NCBI GenBank assembly: GCA_035772405.1
Contig: JAYKKM010000005.1
Location: 4,014,501-4,078,500 of the forward strand
Direction of reading: 5' to 3'
DNA: 64,000 nt
Source: Chrysogorgia sp. JL179-B06
Taxonomy: Eukaryota > Cnidaria > Anthozoa > Scleralcyonacea > Chrysogorgiidae
Shown here: positions 57,261 through 64,000 of the stretch, piece by piece
How positions within the stretch are numbered: the stretch's first letter is position 1
Layout: every line of letters begins with the position of its first letter
Made by a program: the position numbers and the translations under genes
Notes under the pieces: generated by a model
Told to the model about the DNA's origin: nothing
The model's input: the letters and a program-made list of their open reading frames with translations, nothing else
Databases searched by the model: none

Positions 57261-57710
57261 AATATTAATATTCAGACCTAAATAAATTTTGGTTAGACAG
57301 TATTTAAAGTGGCACTCTTTGAAATCAATACTACAACCTGTCAGATAAACAAAGATGTTCACAACAGATTTTTTCATAGTAATCATAAAAATGTTGAGTC
57401 AGCATTTTTTACCAAACCGGTTTATTCCTGTTACAAGTTGCATGTTGCATGGCATTAGTTCCTCTGGGGTAACTGAACACTGTTTGCATCTATAAAACTT
57501 CTATAAAACACTAATAGTGGCTAATATCGACATTATTCACTGAAAATGTAAAGGTAAAAAAATGCTGAGTCAGCATTTTTTATCAAAACCGGTTTATTCC
57601 TGTCACAGAAGTTTTCAGCGATGCCCCTATAGCCAGAATTACTAAGGGCCTATAGGTCTACAAACGTGAGAAGTTTCATGCTTTTATCACTAAAAGCACA
57701 ATTTTTGTCC
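57040..57710 (+). repeat. Right arm of the long inverted repeat
   Basis: 57240-57710 is the inverse of 55000-55500 almost base for base, including two AAAATGCTGA.TCAGCATTTTT hairpins with CCGGTTTATTCCTG. Confidence 0.9.
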
Positions 57711-58251
57711 TTAACAGCTGTACTATTATCTAAAAGTTTAGAGTGAGGGTTAGGATTAGGGTTAGGATTAGCGATTATTTGAATTTCGGTTTGTTCATAT
57801 ATATCGAGAAAGCGCCAGAGGCGGAGTAAGGTAAGCCGTGGTTACACAGCCGTTTATCTTGAGCTTTTATACGAACGAATATTAACTTTTTACGAACGAA
57901 CGATCATTTGTAGCTGTTTTGTATAGATGATTACTGATAAACATGTAGGCTGTGTTGGGAACTTAGGAAGAGATCTTAACAGGTATTAATTAGACCGAGT
58001 TAGAACTCCCTGTGTTCCCACTGGGAACGAGATTGACGAGATTGTTACTTTCGCGAGGAGTCAAAATCTGCGCAGGCGCGCATGAACAAACGCGAATACG
58101 CGATCATGGCAGACAAAAGAGTCTGATTCAGATTGTAATACTAATAGTGATGAGGATCATGGAATTAGTGGCGAAACAAGTAATGTCGTTACTAGCAAAG
58201 AAGTTGAAGAAGAAGAAATATAAGACGAAGTATTGTAATACATGTCCAATA
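57711..58251. other. No clear gene; weak acidic frame
   Basis: GGGTTAGGATTAGGGTTAGG low-complexity DNA near 57750, then a GC-richer patch with CGCAGGCGCGCATG. A stretch near 58104-58220 encodes KESDSDCNTNSDEDHGISGE..EVEEEEI without an ATG. It could be a small exon, unproven. Confidence 0.35.
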
Positions 58252-58545
58252 TAACCATCGGGATGCATCTGCATCAGATGGTTACCGATCGCGACCGATT
58301 GTAAACTGATCCCTTCCCTTCCTAAGTGTACTAACCATCGGCATGCATCTGCATCAGATGGTTACCGATCGCAACCGATTGTAAACTGACCCTTCCCTTC
58401 CTAAGTGTACTAACCATCGGTATGCATCTGCATCAGATCGTTACCGATCGCAACCGATTGTAAACTGATCCCTTCCTAAGCGTACTAAGCATCGGTATGC
58501 ATCTGCATCAGATGCCTACCGATCGCCACCGATTGTAAACTGATG
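58252..58545. repeat. 80-bp tandem repeat, four copies
   Basis: Units start at 58252, 58332, 58411 and 58486 with TAACCATCGG.ATGCATCTGC and share TTACCGATCGC.ACCGATTG. Periods are 80, 79 and 75. A (GATGGCACC)n run follows at 58571-58615. Confidence 0.95.
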
Positions 58546-58619
58546 CTCCTACACCTCTGCCAACTTTCCTACCGATGGCACCGATGGCTCCGATGGCACC
58601 GATGGCACCGATCGCTTCA

Positions 58620-59620
58620 ATAATAATGGATACTTTATCTGTTCCTACGCTACAATTCATTCATACCACATACAAGAGTTTCTAAACTCAAACAATTCAG
58701 CCATATAGTTTGTGTGTTATGTATTACCTCGTTCTTAAAAAACTTCAAACACATATGTTACGTTACACCATCGACACCGATAGCTTTAATGATCATGCAT
58801 AATTTATCTGTTATGTATTATCTCGTTCTTAAAAAAACTTGCAACAACTGTATCTCACGTTCTCAAATAACCATGTAACAAATATCCTACGCTACAATTC
58901 ATTCATAACACATATAAATGTTTCTTAACCCAAACAAACTCTTCACATATATCACTACTATTATTACGATGACTTCAATTGTCACATCCATACTTTATCT
59001 GTTATGTACTATTACCTCGTTCTTAAAAAAACTTGCAACAACTGTATCTTACGTTCTTAAATAACCATGTAACAAATATCCTGCGCTACAATTCATTCAT
59101 AACACATATAAGTGTTTCTTAACCCAAACAAACTCTTGACATGTCTCCTTCTTAAAAAACTTCAAACACATATGTTACGTTACACCATCGCCACCGATAC
59201 CTTTAATGATCATGCATAATTTATCTGTTATGTATTATCTCGTTCTTAAAAAAACTTGCAACAACTGTATCTTATGTTCTAAAATAACCATGTAACAAAT
59301 ATCCTACGCTACAATTTCATTCATAACACATATAAATGTTTCTTAACCCAAACAAACTCTTCACATCTATCACTACTATGTATTACCTCGTTCTTAAAAA
59401 AAATTGCAACAAATATCTCACGTTCTCAAATAACCATGTAACAAATATCCTACGCCACAATTCATTAATGATCATGCATAATTTGTCTCTTATGTATTAC
59501 CTCGTTCTTAAAAATACTTATATCAAATATCTTACGTTTTCAAATAACATTGTAACAAATATCCTACGCAACAATTCATTCATACCACATATCAATGTTT
59601 CTTAACCCAAACAAACTCTT
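58620..59620. repeat. Diverged tandem repeats, units of about 420 bp with sub-repeats
   Basis: TATTACCTCGTTCTTAAAAA, ATAACCATGTAACAAATATC and CTACGCTACAATTCATTCAT recur four to six times. The block beginning CTTCAAACACATATGTTACG repeats at about 58740 and 59158. Confidence 0.9.
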
Positions 59621-59765
59621 CAAATGGCCTGCTTGCCATATCATCGCTGCGATCGCTCAATTTTAAAATCGACGATCGTACCTATCATATTAAAAACCAC
59701 ACGCTCAGCGATCCTGCCCATCACACCGAACGCTCATTCGAAATATCTGTTGAACCCCAAAACGA

Positions 59766-62700
59766 TACTTGCCGCAGTTACGCCTGTTTCAAACGTCCAA
59801 TTTTTCATGTGTCCAATCAAATACATCGCATTATGCACATGATAAATTCCACCTATGAAACAATTAATTTACACTTATTTGCAATATTAACCGCTTCCGT
59901 AGACGGTCCAATATAACGACCAAAGTGCGATGGTCTCAAACGTCCAATTTATCATGTGTCGGATGTAATACGGTTCGTCGAAACAAACTGGGACGACATT
60001 TAAGTTCACTACTTTTAAAATGCAATCCGAACGACTTCTTTTTACGGGAGCTCCATTACTTTCCACAAAATGATAAGTTCTATGTTTCAAACTGACGTGC
60101 AATTTCTCCAACCTAATGCGCATTATATTCGACACATGATAAATTCCACGTTTCAAATAGGCCTAATACTGATAAGATCGATTACAATGAAAAGCTGTGC
60201 TTGTGATAGTAAAGACACTTCTCTTTGTTTACAAAGCCCGCTATCAATACCGCTGACTATGTTTGTTTGCCGCGATCGCAGATTATATGGAAACAGGTGC
60301 GATCGTTAAAGTTTCTTAACACAAACAATTTCTGCACATCACTACTATTTGTTTTAACATGTCTCTTCATTTTCTCCCAAAATTTCTCGCCTTTATTTAC
60401 ATCAATTTACGACCAAACTGGGCACAAAATAAAAATATCACACCACATTCCTTTCTTTTCTCCCCACTTCGTCACACCCCAATATCCTGTCTGTCACATC
60501 CTTCTATAATTAATCCGTCATTCTCTGACCTAACAAAAACCCTTCCAAAAATTATTAACGTCATACTTTATTTAACTTACACAAATCGTTCACAACAACC
60601 CAAAACACGTGTTGTTATAAATATTGCTCGCCATCATCTAATTGTTAAGTCAAAACAATTCTTTAATAAAAACAAACCTTTCGTCACTTCTGCCAAGTAA
60701 CATAATCACACTAGCTAATAACTATTTACATATAAATCTCCCCTTAAATACTAATACTCCACTAATAACTATTTTGATATAACTACTCTCATTATCTTGC
60801 TAGTACACTCAACGAAACTTACTTTCATTAAAAATATTTTTACTTTCTCCATGCATTTACAAATGTCTTTCAACATAATTTATCTAATGATTACTAACTT
60901 AACACACTTATTTTCACTTATATCCTTGGCGCAGTTATGCTGTTTCAAACGTCCAATTTCTCATGTGTCCAATCAAATACATCTCATTATGCACATGATA
61001 AGTTCGTAATTGCGGTCGAACGAAATATTAAGTTCCACCCCTTCGGACGGATATGAGGACCAATGCAAAAGTGCGACGGTTTCAAACGTACAATTTATCA
61101 TGTGCCAAGTGTAATACGCCTCGTCAAAATAAACTGGGACGACATTTTAGTTCATCAAAATAAACTTGGACGACATTTAAGTTTACTACTTTTAAAATGC
61201 AATCCGAACGACTTCTTTTTACGGAAGGCCGATTACGTCTATGAAACAATTAACTTCCACTTGTTTGCAATATTAACTTCCATGCACCGCTTCCGGCGAC
61301 GGCAATATAACGACCAAAGTGCGATGGTCTCAAACGTCCAATTTATCATGTGTCCAATGTAATACGGTTCGTGGAAAGAAACTGGGACGACATTTAAGTT
61401 TACTACTTTTAAAATGCAATCCCAACCACTTCTTTTTACGGCAGGTCCATTACTTTCCACAAAATGATAAATTCTATGTTTGAAACCCGACGTCCAATTT
61501 GTCGAACCTAATACACATTATATTCCACACATGAGAAATTCGACGTTTCAAATAGCCCTTACTGATAACATCAACTACAATGAAAAGCTGTGCTTGCGAT
61601 ACTAAAACACACTTGGGCTTTCTTTCCTTCGACTTGTGACACGACAAACCCCGCTATCAATACCGCTGACTATGTTTGTTTTGCCGCGATCGCAGCGATT
61701 GCATGGAAACAGGTGCGAGCGTTAACGTTTCTTAACACAAACAATTTCTGCACATCACTACTATTTATTATTGATATGTCTCTTCATTTTCTCCCAAAAT
61801 TTCTCGCCTTTATTTACATCCATTTACGACCAAACTGCACAGAAACTAAAAATATCACTTTTCTCCCCACTTCGTCACACCCCAATATCCTGTAATACTA
61901 ATTAGCTTATAGATATTCACCTTAATCTGTCACATCCTTCTATAATTAATCCGTCATTCTCTGACCTTCTAACAAAAACCCTTCCACAAATTATTAACGT
62001 CATACTTTATTTAACTTACACAAAACGTTTCACAACAACCCAAAACACGTGTTGTTATAAATATTGCTCGCCATCATCTAATTGTTAAGTCAAAACAATT
62101 CTTTAATAAAAACAAACCTTTCGTCACTTCTGCCAAGTAACATAATCACACTAGCTAATAACTATTTACATATAAATCTCCCCTTAAATACTAATACTCC
62201 ACTAATAACTATTTTGATATAACTACTCTCATTATCTTGCTAGTACACTCAACGAAACTTACTTTCATTAAAAATATTTTTACTTTCTCCATGCATTTAC
62301 AAATGTCTTTCAACATAATTTATCTAATGATTACTAACTTAACACACTTATTTTCACTTATATCCTTGGCGCAGTTATGCTGTTTCAAACGTCCAATTTC
62401 TCATGTGTCCAATCAAATACATCGCATTATCCACATGATAAGTTCGTAATTGCGGTAGAACGAAACATTAAGTTCCACCCCTTCGGACGGATATGAGGAC
62501 CAATGCAAAGTGCGACGGTTTCAAACGTACAATTTATCATGTGCCAAGTGTAATACGCCTCGTCAAAATAAACTGGGACGATATTTTTAGTTCATCAAAA
62601 TAAACTTGGACGACATTTAAGTTTACTACTTTTAAAATGCAATCCGAACGACTTCTTTTTACGGAAGGCCGATTACGTCTATGAAACAATTAACTTCCAC

Positions 62701-64000
62701 TTGTTTGCAATATTAACTTCCATGCACCGCTTCCGGCGACGGCAATATAACGACCAAAGTGCGATGGTCTCAAACGTCCAATTTATCATGTGTTCAATGT
62801 AATACGGTTCGTGGAAACAAACTGGGACGACATTTAAGTTTACTACTTTTAAAATGCAATCCCAACCACTTCTTTTTACGGCAGGTCCATTACTTTCCAC
62901 AAAATGATAAATTCTATGTTTGAAACCCGACGTCCAATTTGTCGAACCTAATACACATTATATTCCACACATGAGAAATTCGACGTTTCAAATAGCCCTT
63001 ACTGATAACATCAACTACAATGAAAAGCTGTGCTTGCGATACTAAAACACACTTGGGCTTTCTTTCCTTCGACTTGTGACACGACAAACCCCGCTATCAA
63101 TACCGCTGACTATGTTTGTTTTGCCGCGATTGCATTTCTTCAATCCTTGCATATTACTACTCTGGCAGAACCGGCCTTCAGTGAAACGGAGAAATCGTCC
63201 CTAATTACTCTCTTTAGAAATGCTTTTGCTGTCTTGAAACGTGGTAAGCCATGGACAGACTACGAATTGATATGTCTCTTCATTTTCTCCCAAAATTTCT
63301 CGCCTTTATTTACATCCATTTACGACCAAACTGCACAGAAACTAAAAATATCACTTTTCTCCCCACTTCGTCACACCCCAATATCCTGTAATACTAATTA
63401 GCTTATAGATATTCACCTTAATCTGTCACATCCTTCTATAATTAATCCGTCATTCTCTGACCTTCTAACAAAAACCCTTCCACAAATTATTAACGTCATA
63501 CTTTATTTAACTTACACAAAACGTTCACAACAACCCAAAACACGTGTTGTTATAAATATTGCTCGCCATCATCTAATTGTTAAGTCAAAACAATTCTTTA
63601 ATAAAAACAAACCTTTCGTCACTTCTGCCAAGTAACATAATCACACTAGCTAATAACTATTTACATATAAATCTCCCCTTAAATACTAATACTCCACTAA
63701 TAACTATTTTGATATAACTACTCTCATTATCTTGCTAGTACACTCAACGAAACTTACTTTCATTAAAAATATTTTTACTTTCTCCATGCATTTACAAATG
63801 TCTTTCAACATAATTTATCTAATGATTACTAACTTAACACACTTATTTTCACTTATATCCTTGGGCGCAGTTATGCTGTTTCAAACGTCCAATTTCTCAT
63901 GTGTCCAATCAAATACATCGCATTATCCACATGATAAGTTCGTAATTGCGGTAGAACGAAACATTAAGTTCCACCCCTTCGGACGGATATGAGGACCAAT
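59766..64000. repeat. Large tandem repeat, units of 1.16-1.5 kb, continuing off the window
   Basis: Units start at about 59766, 60925, 62365 and 63862 with GCAGTTA.GC.GTTTCAAACG. Units 2 and 3 are nearly identical over hundreds of bases (compare 60560-61000 with 62000-62450 and 63500-63940). Each unit contains several CAAACGTCCAATTTATCATG sub-repeats. ORFs such as the one at 60797-61009 recur only because the DNA recurs. Confidence 0.95.
63128..63270 (+). other. Foreign segment replacing part of the third tandem unit
   Basis: Where unit 2 has about 80 bp between GCCGCGAT and TTGATATGTCTC, unit 3 has about 137 unrelated bases that read FLQSLHITTLAEPAFSETEK and LFRNAFAVLKRGKPWTDYE without a stop. 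This resembles the hAT/ZNF862-like protein class, but the match is from memory and weak. Confidence 0.5.

Noticed and set aside
57750..57775. Telomere repeat (GGGTTA)
   Set aside because: Only a few imperfect units occur here and near 8530-8900, 44050 and 52900. They belong to interspersed low-complexity DNA and MITE interiors.
60797..61009. Conserved 70-residue gene repeated at 62237 and 63732
   Set aside because: It recurs because the whole 1.44-kb DNA unit recurs. No domain and no codon signature is visible.

Overview
The window looks like nuclear DNA of an invertebrate animal, most likely a cnidarian or another early-branching metazoan. The DNA is AT-rich, genes are split by many GT-AG introns, and it is crowded with LINEs, hAT and piggyBac-like DNA transposons, MITE foldbacks, tRNA-derived SINEs and minisatellites. 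There are no operons, Shine-Dalgarno sites or other prokaryotic features. The cnidarian assignment is inference from the transposon mix and the JUN and MSH5 style; I cannot confirm a species.

Three host genes can be read. (1) MSH5, the meiotic MutS homologue, runs on the minus strand from about 28,428 to 888. I resolved 21 exons by matching splice sites, intron phase and protein family. One short exon (between 12,320 and 10,813), the first exon(s) and the C-terminal end after Walker B are not found. (2) JUN, the AP-1 bZIP factor, is an intronless plus-strand gene at 45,564-46,663. A TATA box, CCAAT boxes and an AP-1-like site lie upstream. A one-base deletion in an A-run breaks its leucine zipper. 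(3) BABAM1/MERIT40, a BRCA1-A and BRISC complex subunit, lies on the minus strand from 53,960 to 48,435; seven coding exons were resolved. MSH5 and BABAM1 both act in handling DNA double-strand breaks. Their sharing a window may be chance.

Layout: 1-28.4 kb is MSH5, its introns packed with MITEs, SINEs, LINE fragments, a seven-copy 78-bp tandem array and a nested hAT. 28.5-33.4 kb is a large 24-bp minisatellite, interrupted by a LINE and by a hAT with a perfect 8-bp target duplication, and changing orientation four times. 33.5-42.7 kb is a cluster of minus-strand retrotransposon remnants, mainly LINEs with a restriction-like endonuclease (RLE) plus one other reverse transcriptase family. 42.7-45.3 kb is foldbacks and intergenic DNA. 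45.5-54 kb holds JUN and BABAM1. 55.0-57.7 kb is a long inverted repeat carrying two copies of the 3' end of a transposon-associated gene. 58.2-64.0 kb is tandem repeats, ending in units of about 1.44 kb that run off the window.

Most open reading frames in the repeats are by-products of repeat structure and are not annotated as genes.
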